A stretch of 22,035 nucleotides of DNA, taken from NCBI GenBank assembly GCA_036389715.1, contig DASVWH010000160.1, forward strand, positions 1-22,035, read 5' to 3'. The notes under the pieces are model-generated. The model saw only the letters and a program-made list of their open reading frames with translations. It searched no databases and was not told the DNA's origin. The stretch's first letter is position 1. Each line of letters opens with the position of its first letter. This stretch comes from DASVWH01 sp036389715 (GTDB lineage: Bacteria > Acidobacteriota > Blastocatellia > Pyrinomonadales > Pyrinomonadaceae). This document shows positions 14,407 through 22,035 of this stretch, in pieces. The position numbers and the translations under genes were made by a program.

Positions 14407-14932
14407 CAATCACCTCGCGGGCATTCAGAGTTTGCATGAAGCGCATCACCTCGTCGCGGTCGAACCTGGGGTCGTCGGCCTCTATGACGAGGAAGAAGCG
14501 GTCGCGCGTGGCCAAGGCGAAGCGCGGCGCGTTGAAGACCGGATGATAGGGCTGCGGCAGCTTGTTGAGCGCCAGCATCCCGAAGATGGCCGCCAGCGCG
14601 GCCCCGAGCACCGTCGTCTCGAACGTGATCGGGATGAATGACGGCCAGCTATGAAAGGGCCGCCCGCCGACGTTGATCGGATAGTCTATGACCTCCATGT
14701 AATACTGCATGAAGTAGCCGCCGAGCCCGCCGAGGATGCCGCCGATGAGGACTATCAGCGGCAGCCTGTTCGAGTGAAAGCCGATGGCCTCCGACAACTC
14801 CTCGATGGGATAGGGCGAATATCCGTTGATTCTCCGGTAGCCCTCGTCGTAGGTGCGGCGCGCCGCCTCGACCAGATCGGTCGGATTATCGAACTCGGCC
14901 ATCAGGCCGTAGAGCGGTGGTTTAGTCTCCAT
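14393..14932 (-). CDS. actD: Alternative complex III subunit ActD (DUF3341)
   Basis: Protein of 179 residues with the ActD layout: a cytoplasmic domain beginning PPLYGLMAEFDNPTDLVEAA with the block GYRRINGYSPYPIEEL, two membrane helices (LPLIVLIGGILGGLGGYFM and ITFETTVLGAALAAIFGMLA) and a C-terminal domain with the LVIEADDPRFDRDEV region. ActD is a structural membrane subunit of alternative complex III without cofactors. The ATG at 14932 is preferred over a TTG six bases earlier because the family starts at METKPP-like residues; no strong ribosome-binding site is seen. It is 108 bases after actC and overlaps actE. Confidence 0.93.
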   Translation of the reverse strand: METKPPLYGLMAEFDNPTDLVEAARRTYDEGYRRINGYSPYPIEELSEAIGFHSNRLPLIVLIGGILGGLGGYFMQYYMEVIDYPINVGGRPFHSWPSFIPITFETTVLGAALAAIFGMLALNKLPQPYHPVFNAPRFALATRDRFFLVIEADDPRFDRDEVMRFMQTLNAREVIDVEV

Positions 14933-14949
14933 AATCAAAATCCAGGGCC

Positions 14950-15016
14950 CCGGAGTCTCAAAGTTCCGCAGTCTGGAGTCAAAAGAGAAAAGCCGTCTTC
15001 CGACTTGAGACTCCGG
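14950..15016. other. Inverted repeat in the actC-actD gap
   Basis: CCGGAGTCTCAA (14950-14961) and TTGAGACTCCGG (15005-15016) are a perfect 12-bp inverted repeat with a 43-base spacer that itself holds a third related word (TCTGGAGTC). This is the longest gap inside the act genes. It may be an mRNA processing or stabilising hairpin, or a member of a dispersed intergenic repeat family. Confidence 0.6.
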
Positions 15017-15040
15017 GCGCTCTAAGCCCCTGAAGACTGC

Positions 15041-16435
15041 TCATGCCGCTTCCTCCTCGACTTCCGCGTCCGGCAGGATCGTGCGCATCTCGAAGATGGA
15101 GATCATCGGCAGGAAGCGGATGAACAGGAAGAGCAGACTGAAGAAGAGTCCTATCGTGCCGATGAACATGGACCAGTCCCAGAAGGTCGGCTGGTACATG
15201 CCCCACGAAGACGGAAGAAAGTCTCTGTGCAAACTGGTGATGACGATGACGAAGCGTTCGAGCCACATTCCGACGCTGACGATGATCGAGATCAGGAAGA
15301 CTATCCCGACGTTGTTCCTGACGCGCTTGGACCAGAGAAACTGCGGCGTAATCACGTTGCAGAAGATGAGCGCATAGTAGTAGTAGCGATAAGGCCCCGT
15401 CATCCGGTTGAAAATCATGTAGGACTCGTAGGCGTTGCCGCTGTACCAGCCGAAGAAGGCCTCCATCGCGTAGCCGTAGGCGACGATCAGGCCCGTCGCC
15501 AGCATGACCTTCGCCATGTTGCGGATGTGGCGCATCGTGATGAAGTCTTCGAGGCCGTACCACTTGCGCAAGGGGATGGTCAGCGTCAAAACCATCGCAA
15601 AGCCCGCGTAGATGGCGCCCGCGACGAAGTAGGGCGGAAAGATGGTCGCGTGCCAACCCGGTATCTGCGAGGCCGCGAAGTCGAAGCTGACGATGGTGTG
15701 CACGGAGAGCACGAGCGGCGTCGCCAGCCCGGCCAGCAGCAGGTAGGCCGTCTCGTAGCGATGCCAGTGGCGCGCGCTCCCGCGCCAGCCCATCGCCAGC
15801 AGCCCGTAAGCTATCTGCCAGGGGCGGCTCTTGGCGCGGTCGCGCAGGGTCGCAAAGTCCGGGATGAGGCCGATGAACCAGAAGAGCGCGGAGACGGTCG
15901 CGTAGGTCGAGACGGCGAAAACGTCCCACATCAGCGGGCTCCGAAACTGCGGCCAGATGCCCATCGTGTTCGGGTAAGGGAAAAGCCAGTAGGCGAGCCA
16001 CGGCCTGCCCAGGTGAAAGACCGGGTACATTCCGGCGCAGGCCACTGCGAAGAGCGTCATCGCCTCCGCAAAGCGGTTGATGGAGGTTCGCCACTCCTGG
16101 CGGAGCAGGAGCAGGATGGCCGAGATGAGCGTCCCGGCGTGGCCGATGCCGATCCACCAGACGAAGTTGATGATCGGCATCGCCCAGCCGACCGGGACGT
16201 TTGTGCCGAAGATGCCGATGCCCGTAAAGACCAGGTGCGTGACGGTCAGCATGAACAGCTGGAGCAGGAGAAAGGCGATGCCGAAACCGATGAACCAGCC
16301 AATCGGCGTCCTGCGCTTGAGCACGATGGAGCTGATCTTGTCCGTTACGGACGCGAAGGTATGCCCCGGCTCGATGATCGGAGCAGTCCCGTGGATGCGT
16401 ACATCGTCGTGTGGTTGATCCACTTCTTGCGACAT
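15041..16435 (-). CDS. actC: Alternative complex III subunit ActC (NrfD-like quinol-binding subunit)
   Basis: Protein of 464 residues with about ten membrane helices of the NrfD/PsrC type. Family blocks include RRTPIGWFIGFGIAFLLLQ, FVWWIGIGHAGTLISAILLL, GMYPVFHLGRPWLAYWLFPY, LSVHTIVSFDFAASQIPGWH and MAKVMLATGLIVAYGYAMEA. In alternative complex III ActC carries the main quinol oxidation site next to the Fe-S part of ActB. The ATG at 16435 is five bases after the actB stop. A longer overlapping frame (14979-16457) on the same strand is arginine/histidine-rich and has no family features, so it is a shadow. The acidic C-terminus (AEVEEEAA) is normal. Confidence 0.96.
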   Translation of the reverse strand: MSQEVDQPHDDVRIHGTAPIIEPGHTFASVTDKISSIVLKRRTPIGWFIGFGIAFLLLQLFMLTVTHLVFTGIGIFGTNVPVGWAMPIINFVWWIGIGHAGTLISAILLLLRQEWRTSINRFAEAMTLFAVACAGMYPVFHLGRPWLAYWLFPYPNTMGIWPQFRSPLMWDVFAVSTYATVSALFWFIGLIPDFATLRDRAKSRPWQIAYGLLAMGWRGSARHWHRYETAYLLLAGLATPLVLSVHTIVSFDFAASQIPGWHATIFPPYFVAGAIYAGFAMVLTLTIPLRKWYGLEDFITMRHIRNMAKVMLATGLIVAYGYAMEAFFGWYSGNAYESYMIFNRMTGPYRYYYYALIFCNVITPQFLWSKRVRNNVGIVFLISIIVSVGMWLERFVIVITSLHRDFLPSSWGMYQPTFWDWSMFIGTIGLFFSLLFLFIRFLPMISIFEMRTILPDAEVEEEAA

Positions 16436-16440
16436 AAACT

Positions 16441-19400
16441 TTATGCCTTCTCCGCAATCTCAGGATTCGGATTTCTGACCGCCGAAAGATAGGTCGTGCG
16501 CGGCTGCGTGTTCAGATCGGCCAGGAGCGAGTAGTTGCGCTCCTCGGCCTTGAGCCTCGAAACATGGCTCTTCGGGTCGTTGATGTTGCCGAAAACAATC
16601 GCGTCGGTCGGGCAGGCCGACTGGCAGGCCGTGACGACCTCGCCGTCGCGGACCTCGCGGTTCTCCTTCTCGGCTTCGATCTTGCCCCACTGGATGCGCT
16701 GGATGCAGTAGGTGCATTTCTCCATCACGCCGCGGCTTCTGACCGTGACATCGGGGTTGCGCATCAACTGGTAGGTCGGCGTGTTCCAATCCTGGTAGAG
16801 CAGGAAGTTGAAGCGCCGCACCTTGTACGGGCAGTTGTTCGAGCAGTAGCGCGTCCCGACGCAGCGGTTATAGACCATGTCGTTCGTGCCCTCGGCGCTG
16901 TGAACCGTCGCGTGCACGGGGCAGACCGGCTCGCACGGCGCTTGCTCGCAGTGCATACAGGGCACGGGCATGAAGTACGGGCCTTCGGGGTTGGCCGTGT
17001 CGTCGCCTTTGAAGTAGCTGTCGACGCGCAGCCAGTGCATCTCGCGGCTGCGGCCGACCTGCTCCTTGCCGACGACCGGAATGTTGTTTTCCGACTGGCA
17101 GGCGACGATGCAGGCGTTGCAGCCGACGCAGGTGCTCACGTCAATGGCCATGCCCCAGGCATAGGGTTTGCTCTTGTAATCGTAGGGCGGGTACATCGAC
17201 TCGTCATACGTGCTCTCGTGCTCTTCCTCGTGCGCCTTGTCCGGGTTCTCCAACAAGTCCTTGAGCGTCATCGAGCGGACGATGTCGCGGTTCTCCATCA
17301 GGTAATGAATCTGCGTCGTCGAGAGCGAATATTGAGCGCCCGTCGGCGTGACCTTGACGCCGCTGCCCGCCCAGGGAGCATTCGATGTGCGCAGCGCATA
17401 GGCGTTAAAGCCCGCGCCGTTACCGACACGCCCGGCGAGCCTGCGCCCGTAGCCGAGATGCACCGTAATCACGTCGTCGGGCTGCCCCGGCGTCAGCCAG
17501 ACGGGCGCGTCCACTGCGCCGCCGCCATATTCCAGCCTGACTACGTCGGCAAAGACGTTGCCGCCATACTGGCCGACCTTGGTGGCGACGCCGAGACGCC
17601 TGGCCGTCGCCGGACTCATCATCGCCACGTTGTCCCACGTCAGCTTGTTGAGCGGCTTCGGCAACTCCTGAAGCCAGCCGTTGTTGGCAAAGCGCCCGTC
17701 GTAGATTGACGGGTCGTTGCGAAAGACGATCTCCATCTGGCCGGGGGCGGGCGGCTGGGGCGCTGGGACCGGCGCAGCAGCATTGCCACCCGTCTGAATC
17801 GCCAGCCCTTCTCTGGGCCTGGCCGCCGTGTTGGGGATAAAGCCGTCGTGCAGCACCTTGCGCCAGGCGGCCTCGAAATCCGTCGAGCCGTTGGGGATGG
17901 GCGCGGTGATGATGGGCTTATTCGCAAACGCAGCCCCCTGATTTCCGGCCCCTGCTGCCTGCCCTGTGGTCTGCCCGGCAGACTGTCCGGCGGCCCCGGC
18001 TGCTGTAGTTGTCTGGCCGCCGCCCATCTGTCCCTGCCAGTAATCGCGCACGATGTTGTAGCCGTTGCGGTCAAACTCGTCCAAAAAGATTGCGAGCAGC
18101 TCGTGCGCCGTTCTCCCGTTGTAGAGCGGCATAATCAGCGGCTGAATAATGGAGACCGTGCCGTCGAAGGCGCGCGCATCGCTCCATGATTCCAGGTAAT
18201 GCGCCTCGGGCACGTGCCAGTGGCAGAGTTCCGACGTTTCATCCTTATAGAGACTCAGGTGAACGCGGAGCTTGACCTTATCGAGCCGCGCCTTGTCGAG
18301 CTTGAGGTCGGCGGGCGCATTGTAGACCGGATTGCCGCCGAGGATGACGAGCGTCTGGACAGCGCCGCTCTCAATATCGCTGACCAGCTCGCGCAGCGAC
18401 TGGAGGTGGTCAACCGGATTGACTTCAATCGGCTCCGTGTAGATGACCGTCTTGCCGACGTTGCCGAGCGCCGCGTTCATCGCGTGAGCCAGCGCGTGCA
18501 CGGCCGCCGGTTGCTCGTCGCCCGCGATGACGATGCTCGCTCCGCGGAAAGCAGAGAGGTCGCGCGCCAGCGCGGCGATCCACTCGGCGTGAGCCGTGTA
18601 GACGGGTGCGCCTGCCGCCGGAGCGCTCATCGTGACGGGCGCTCCCGCAGCCGTCAGCGCCGCAGCCACCGCCCGCGCGAAGGCTTCGATCTCGCTCGGA
18701 CGCACCGGCAATTTATGGTCCGCCTTCGCGCCCGTATTGCTCGGCGTGCTCTCGACTACGTAGAGCCGGTTCATGGTCCGTCGCTCTTCCGTGACGCGAC
18801 GCCTCGACGCGAAGTCGCGCGCGTAGCGGACATTGCCCGGCCCGCACGAAAGAAAATCCGCGTCTATCGAGAAGATTCTCTCGGCCAGGTCGAAACGATA
18901 GAGAGTATTGACGGGCTGGCCGAAGGCCTGCATCGCACCGGCCATCGCGCCGTTGCGCGCGGCGGGCTCGTACTGATGCCACTTGGCCCCCGGAAAGGCC
19001 CTGAGAATGGCGGCCATCTGCGCCCCGAGCGTCGGCGACGAGACGGTTTCGGTCAGGAAGCGCAGGCCCGCGCCCCCGCGCGTCCGTTCCTGGTCCAGGG
19101 CCGTCCGCATGTCCGCGACAAAGGCCGTCCAGGGGCGAATCTCTTCACGGTAGGTCAACGTCTGCGAGCGGTCCGGGTCGTAGAGAGTCAGAATCGAGGC
19201 TTGCGAATAAATGTCGGTCCCGCTGGAGCCGGGATCGTTCGGGTCTTCGCTGCGATTGGACGGGTGGTCAGGGTTGCCTTCGAGCTTGGTCGGCCGTCCT
19301 TCGTTGCTCTTGGCCAGAAGCGGCATGGCGACCCCGCCGAGCGGCATCGCCGTCGCGAAAAAGAGGGGTTTGCCCGGAACCAACTCTTCCGGCTGCCGGA

Positions 19401-19671
19401 CGTAAGGGACTATCTTCTCGGGCGGCTGGTAGGTGCAGGAGCTGAGGCCCGCCAGCGCCAGCGACGCTCCCATCAGCTTGAGAAAAGTGCGCCGCCCGAC
19501 CGGATCGTGCCACTCCTCCGCGTGCTGCGGATACTCGCGCTCGACGAACTCTTGAAACTCAGGGGAATCGGCCAACTCTTCCAGGCTGCGCCAGTATTGC
19601 TTGCCCTCCTGCTCGGCAAGTATCCGTTGGCGCATTAAAGCAAAATTTGTTTGACTATCTTGACTGGGCAT
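16441..19671 (-). CDS. actB: Alternative complex III subunit ActB (molybdopterin-oxidoreductase-like/Fe-S fusion)
   Basis: Protein of 1076 residues. It begins with a cytoplasmic tract of about 57 residues, a twin-arginine motif (GRRTFLKLMGASLALAGLSS, Arg60-61) and Cys79, which in this family may be lipidated. The B1 half (about 80-770) resembles molybdopterin oxidoreductases; family members lack the cofactor. The B2 half carries four cysteine groups: CVGCNACIVAC (about 847), CMHCEQAPCEPVC (about 902), CVGTRYCSNNC (about 935) and CTYC...CQSAC (about 986-1018). The Thr in the third group fits the single [3Fe-4S] cluster known in this complex. A Gln/Gly/Ala/Thr-rich insertion lies at about residues 547-579. 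It carries electrons from ActC to ActA. Confidence 0.96.
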   Translation of the reverse strand: MPSQDSQTNFALMRQRILAEQEGKQYWRSLEELADSPEFQEFVEREYPQHAEEWHDPVGRRTFLKLMGASLALAGLSSCTYQPPEKIVPYVRQPEELVPGKPLFFATAMPLGGVAMPLLAKSNEGRPTKLEGNPDHPSNRSEDPNDPGSSGTDIYSQASILTLYDPDRSQTLTYREEIRPWTAFVADMRTALDQERTRGGAGLRFLTETVSSPTLGAQMAAILRAFPGAKWHQYEPAARNGAMAGAMQAFGQPVNTLYRFDLAERIFSIDADFLSCGPGNVRYARDFASRRRVTEERRTMNRLYVVESTPSNTGAKADHKLPVRPSEIEAFARAVAAALTAAGAPVTMSAPAAGAPVYTAHAEWIAALARDLSAFRGASIVIAGDEQPAAVHALAHAMNAALGNVGKTVIYTEPIEVNPVDHLQSLRELVSDIESGAVQTLVILGGNPVYNAPADLKLDKARLDKVKLRVHLSLYKDETSELCHWHVPEAHYLESWSDARAFDGTVSIIQPLIMPLYNGRTAHELLAIFLDEFDRNGYNIVRDYWQGQMGGGQTTTAAGAAGQSAGQTTGQAAGAGNQGAAFANKPIITAPIPNGSTDFEAAWRKVLHDGFIPNTAARPREGLAIQTGGNAAAPVPAPQPPAPGQMEIVFRNDPSIYDGRFANNGWLQELPKPLNKLTWDNVAMMSPATARRLGVATKVGQYGGNVFADVVRLEYGGGAVDAPVWLTPGQPDDVITVHLGYGRRLAGRVGNGAGFNAYALRTSNAPWAGSGVKVTPTGAQYSLSTTQIHYLMENRDIVRSMTLKDLLENPDKAHEEEHESTYDESMYPPYDYKSKPYAWGMAIDVSTCVGCNACIVACQSENNIPVVGKEQVGRSREMHWLRVDSYFKGDDTANPEGPYFMPVPCMHCEQAPCEPVCPVHATVHSAEGTNDMVYNRCVGTRYCSNNCPYKVRRFNFLLYQDWNTPTYQLMRNPDVTVRSRGVMEKCTYCIQRIQWGKIEAEKENREVRDGEVVTACQSACPTDAIVFGNINDPKSHVSRLKAEERNYSLLADLNTQPRTTYLSAVRNPNPEIAEKA

Positions 19672-19690
19672 TAAATTGTCCCTCGAATCC

Positions 19691-20350
<660 letters not shown>

Positions 20351-21064
20351 TGCTCGTGCCTTTCGTTCTCGCCTTTCAGTGAACTATTGTGCTGGCAGAG
20401 AAGAAGATACGGGTAGGAAACGCCTCTTTGCAGACGGGCACGACACTTCAGCAGCTCTGTCCCGGTCAGCGCCGAGACACACCCCGCCTTGATTCCTCAC
20501 TCGTATTCACTGCCTTAAAGTAATGCCAAGTGACTACTACTTTAACAGATGAATTGAGTTTTTCAAGTTACCGGCGCGACGGTCCTTCGGATGCGCGCAA
20601 AATATTCGACAAATGACACGAAAAGATGAAGAAGAGAACCGGAAACTTTGCCGTTCCGGGCGAATCAAAGAGAGAGGAGCCGGGGCCGCTCTTTAGCCGC
20701 GCGTTGCGCCGGGCGCGCTGCGGTGAAGCAGCCTTCTCCGGGCCTGGACCAGCCCGTCTCGCTTTCAGGTTTGACTTAACAGTCGGTCCTGACATAAATT
20801 CATCGCGGCCTTGAATGAGGGTCAAGCAGGAAACCATTCCCGGTTCATCTTTTTCATCTACCGCTCTTGATTTCCACATTTCGTCTCCTCCGGGGTGCGA
20901 ATACCGAACGCGCAGACGCAAACAATATTCGACCCGCCCGCGGAGCAAAACCATCAGCCCAACACGCGATCACGCAGTAGTGCCATCTCCCGGCTTTCAC
21001 GCTGCATCTTCCGGCGCAAGGCGCCGTCACCTGACAATCACTCGAAAGGATTCCCCTGATACTA
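20351..21064. other. 714-base gene-free regulatory stretch upstream of actA
   Basis: No convincing gene is seen here on either strand. The minus-strand open frame at 20568-20954 has no family features, no good start signal and an odd composition, so I do not call it. The stretch holds the candidate promoter and inverted repeat at 20515-20566 and must also hold the promoter of the secreted-protein gene that starts at 21065. No tRNA or riboswitch fold was recognised. Confidence 0.6.
20515..20566 (-). promoter_or_regulatory. Candidate promoter and operator of the respiratory operon
   Basis: Read on the minus strand, TTGAAA (20566-20561), 16 bases, then TAAAGT (20544-20539) is a fair promoter. 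A perfect 8-bp inverted repeat, TTAAAGTA (20515-20522) and TACTTTAA (20538-20545), spans the -10 box and the likely start of transcription, a typical place for a repressor. The leader to actA would be about 180 bases. The bound regulator is unknown. Confidence 0.35.
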
Positions 21065-21451
21065 ATGAGAAACGTAACCCTTAACAGCTTTCGCCGGATG
21101 ACGGCGCTCGTCGCCGCCTGTGCGCTCTCGATGCTGCTCTTGCAGACGGCTTTCGCCCAGGGCAAGCAGGATTTCACGCTCATCAACCAGACGGGCATGG
21201 CCATCACGGAGCTGCACATTTCACCGCACAGCACCGACGAATGGGAAGAAGACATTCTCGGACAGGACACGCTGCCCAACGGCGAGAGCCTGGAGATCAG
21301 CTTCGACCGCAAGGAGAAGGCTGCGATGTGGGATTTGCAGATCACCAACAAGGACGGCGATACCATCGAATGGGAGAACCTGAACCTGCTCGAAATCTCG
21401 GAGCTGACCCTGCACTACAAGAACGGGAAGGCCTGGGCTGACTGGAAGTAA
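21065..21451 (+). CDS. Secreted conserved hypothetical protein
   Basis: Protein of 128 residues with a clear signal peptide (FRRMTALVAACALSMLLLQT, cleavage probably after TAFA at residue 32). The mature part of about 96 residues reads DFTLINQTGMAITELHISPH, then EWEEDILGQDTLPNGESLEI, and ends in HYKNGKAWADWK. The pattern F-x-L-x-N-x-T-G...ISP...W-x-x-DILG...L-x-x-G is shared by many small secreted bacterial proteins of unknown function, some misnamed after metabolic enzymes. It is acidic and beta-rich in appearance and probably periplasmic. The ATG at 21065 has only a distant AAAGGA; the downstream ATG at codon 12 would still leave a signal peptide. An intrinsic terminator follows. Confidence 0.75.
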   Translation: MRNVTLNSFRRMTALVAACALSMLLLQTAFAQGKQDFTLINQTGMAITELHISPHSTDEWEEDILGQDTLPNGESLEISFDRKEKAAMWDLQITNKDGDTIEWENLNLLEISELTLHYKNGKAWADWK

Positions 21452-21503
21452 GGGCGGGCAAATCCGTCCGACGCCGGAAAAGATAGATGCCGGTCAATGA
21501 GAA

Positions 21504-21550
21504 TGGACGTGCCGGAGGCTTTGAGAGCTTCCGGCACGTCCATCCTTTTT
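21504..21550 (+). terminator. Rho-independent terminator
   Basis: A 17-bp stem (21504-21520 with 21526-21542, one G-T pair) around the loop TTGAG is followed by CCTTTTT (21544-21550). It lies 53 bases after the stop of the secreted-protein gene and is a textbook intrinsic terminator for the plus strand. It may also stop the convergent ROK kinase gene. Confidence 0.9.
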
Positions 21551-21599
21551 CAGCCGCCCGAGTCCTGCTCTCTCCGGCGGGCGCGAAATCAATAGTGTT

Positions 21600-22034
21600 T
21601 CAGCGGAAAGAGGTGCTGGCCGCGTCGCGCGCGAGCATGGCCGCGCCGACGGAGACGGCGTCTGCGCCGAGCGCGGCGGCGACGATCTGCGTGACCTCGA
21701 AGCAGGGCTGGAAGGCTCTGCGCCCGGCCTCGCGGATGATCGGGTTGAGAATCAATTCGCCCGCCTCCATCACGCCGCCGCCGAGCACTATCCGCTCGAT
21801 GTTCAGGAGATTGATGACGGAGGCGACGGCCGCGCCGATGTACTTGCCCGTGCGCTCGATCATCAGGAGCGAGAAATCGTCGCCGCTTTTGGCTTCGCGT
21901 GCGATGTCGGCGGCCGTAAAGTCCTTGTTCATCGCCAGCTTGGAGAGCGAAGAGGTGTTGTCGCGGTAGAGGCGCTCGTTGGCGCGCCGGACGATGTTGG
22001 GCGCGGAGGCGACCGTCTCCAGGCAGCCCGTGTT
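21600..22034 (-). CDS. ROK family sugar kinase/regulator (C-terminal part)
   Basis: About 144 codons of a gene whose start lies beyond the window. The visible N-terminal end reads NTGCLETVASAPNIVRRANE, which is the last part of the ROK signature (C-x-C-G-x-x-GCLE-x-x-AS), where cysteines bind structural zinc. It continues with the block IGAAVASVINLLNIERIVLG and GGGVMEAGELIL, the second nucleotide-binding region of ROK kinases, and ends with VVAAALGADAVSVGAAMLAR-like residues. ROK proteins are ATP-dependent kinases of glucose, N-acetylmannosamine and similar sugars, or transcription factors with an extra helix-turn-helix at the missing N-terminus. A glucokinase-like enzyme is most likely, but the substrate cannot be told. 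Confidence 0.88.
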   Translation of the reverse strand, partial: NTGCLETVASAPNIVRRANERLYRDNTSSLSKLAMNKDFTAADIAREAKSGDDFSLLMIERTGKYIGAAVASVINLLNIERIVLGGGVMEAGELILNPIIREAGRRAFQPCFEVTQIVAAALGADAVSVGAAMLARDAASTSFR

Positions 22035-22035
22035 G

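Noticed and set aside
14979..16457. 492-codon minus-strand frame overlapping actC
   Set aside because: Longer than actC but dominated by Arg, Ala, Leu and His without hydrophobic helices; actC in the other frame has clear family motifs.
15227..16492. 421-codon plus-strand frame opposite actC
   Set aside because: Antisense shadow with charged low-complexity composition.
18199..19638. 479-codon plus-strand frame opposite actB
   Set aside because: Antisense shadow; Arg-rich with no recognisable fold, while actB on the minus strand is certain.
20568..20954. 128-codon minus-strand frame upstream of actA
   Set aside because: No family features, no ribosome-binding site, and composition like non-coding DNA; treated as part of the regulatory stretch.

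Overview
The window is high-GC bacterial DNA. It is dominated by one long minus-strand respiratory cluster (about 6.69-20.35 kb) that encodes an alternative complex III (actA-actB-actC-actD-actE-actF) followed by a small membrane protein of unknown function, a SCO copper chaperone and an A2-type caa3 cytochrome c oxidase (coxB-coxA-coxC-coxD). This order, the protein style (Gly/Ala/Asn/Gln-rich linkers, repeat-derived intergenic DNA) and the neighbouring genes suggest an Acidobacteriota member, possibly Blastocatellia. That placement is inferred from gene content only; no marker RNA lies in the window.

Layout. At 0.0-1.1 kb (+) are the tail of an ECF-type sigma factor, a single-pass membrane protein in the position of an anti-sigma factor, and a Spy/CpxP-like periplasmic protein, closed by a hairpin. 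At 1.28-3.28 kb (-) is a likely stress-response unit: a MarR regulator, a single-domain rhodanese and a pirin. A perfect 14-bp palindrome upstream of marR has a near copy upstream of the rhodanese gene, each at a plausible promoter. At 3.38-4.19 kb (-) is a SAM-dependent methyltransferase. At 4.37-4.98 kb (-) is a WrbA-type flavodoxin-like quinone reductase broken by a one-base frameshift. At 5.2-5.98 kb (+) is truA, and at 6.19-6.57 kb (+) a small two-helix membrane protein with a zinc ribbon. A perfect 24-bp inverted repeat (6609-6670) separates it from the convergent end of the respiratory cluster.

The respiratory genes work as one electron-transfer line. ActC/ActF bind and oxidise quinol. 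Electrons pass through the Fe-S clusters of ActB and the haems of ActA/ActE to the CuA and fused cytochrome c of CoxB, then to the binuclear centre of CoxA. SCO delivers copper to CuA. Tight spacing and overlaps support co-transcription from a promoter in the roughly 0.7-kb gene-free stretch upstream of actA (20351-21064). Downstream on the plus strand are a secreted small protein with a clear rho-independent terminator and, at the window edge, the C-terminal part of a ROK-family sugar kinase (-).

The features most worth a second look are the repeat-derived signal peptide of the SCO protein, the 78-residue low-complexity insertion in ActE, the uncharacterised membrane protein between actF and sco, the paired MarR-type operators, and the wrbA frameshift. 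I did not see a wholly new system; the respiratory cluster is a known type with unusual decorations.
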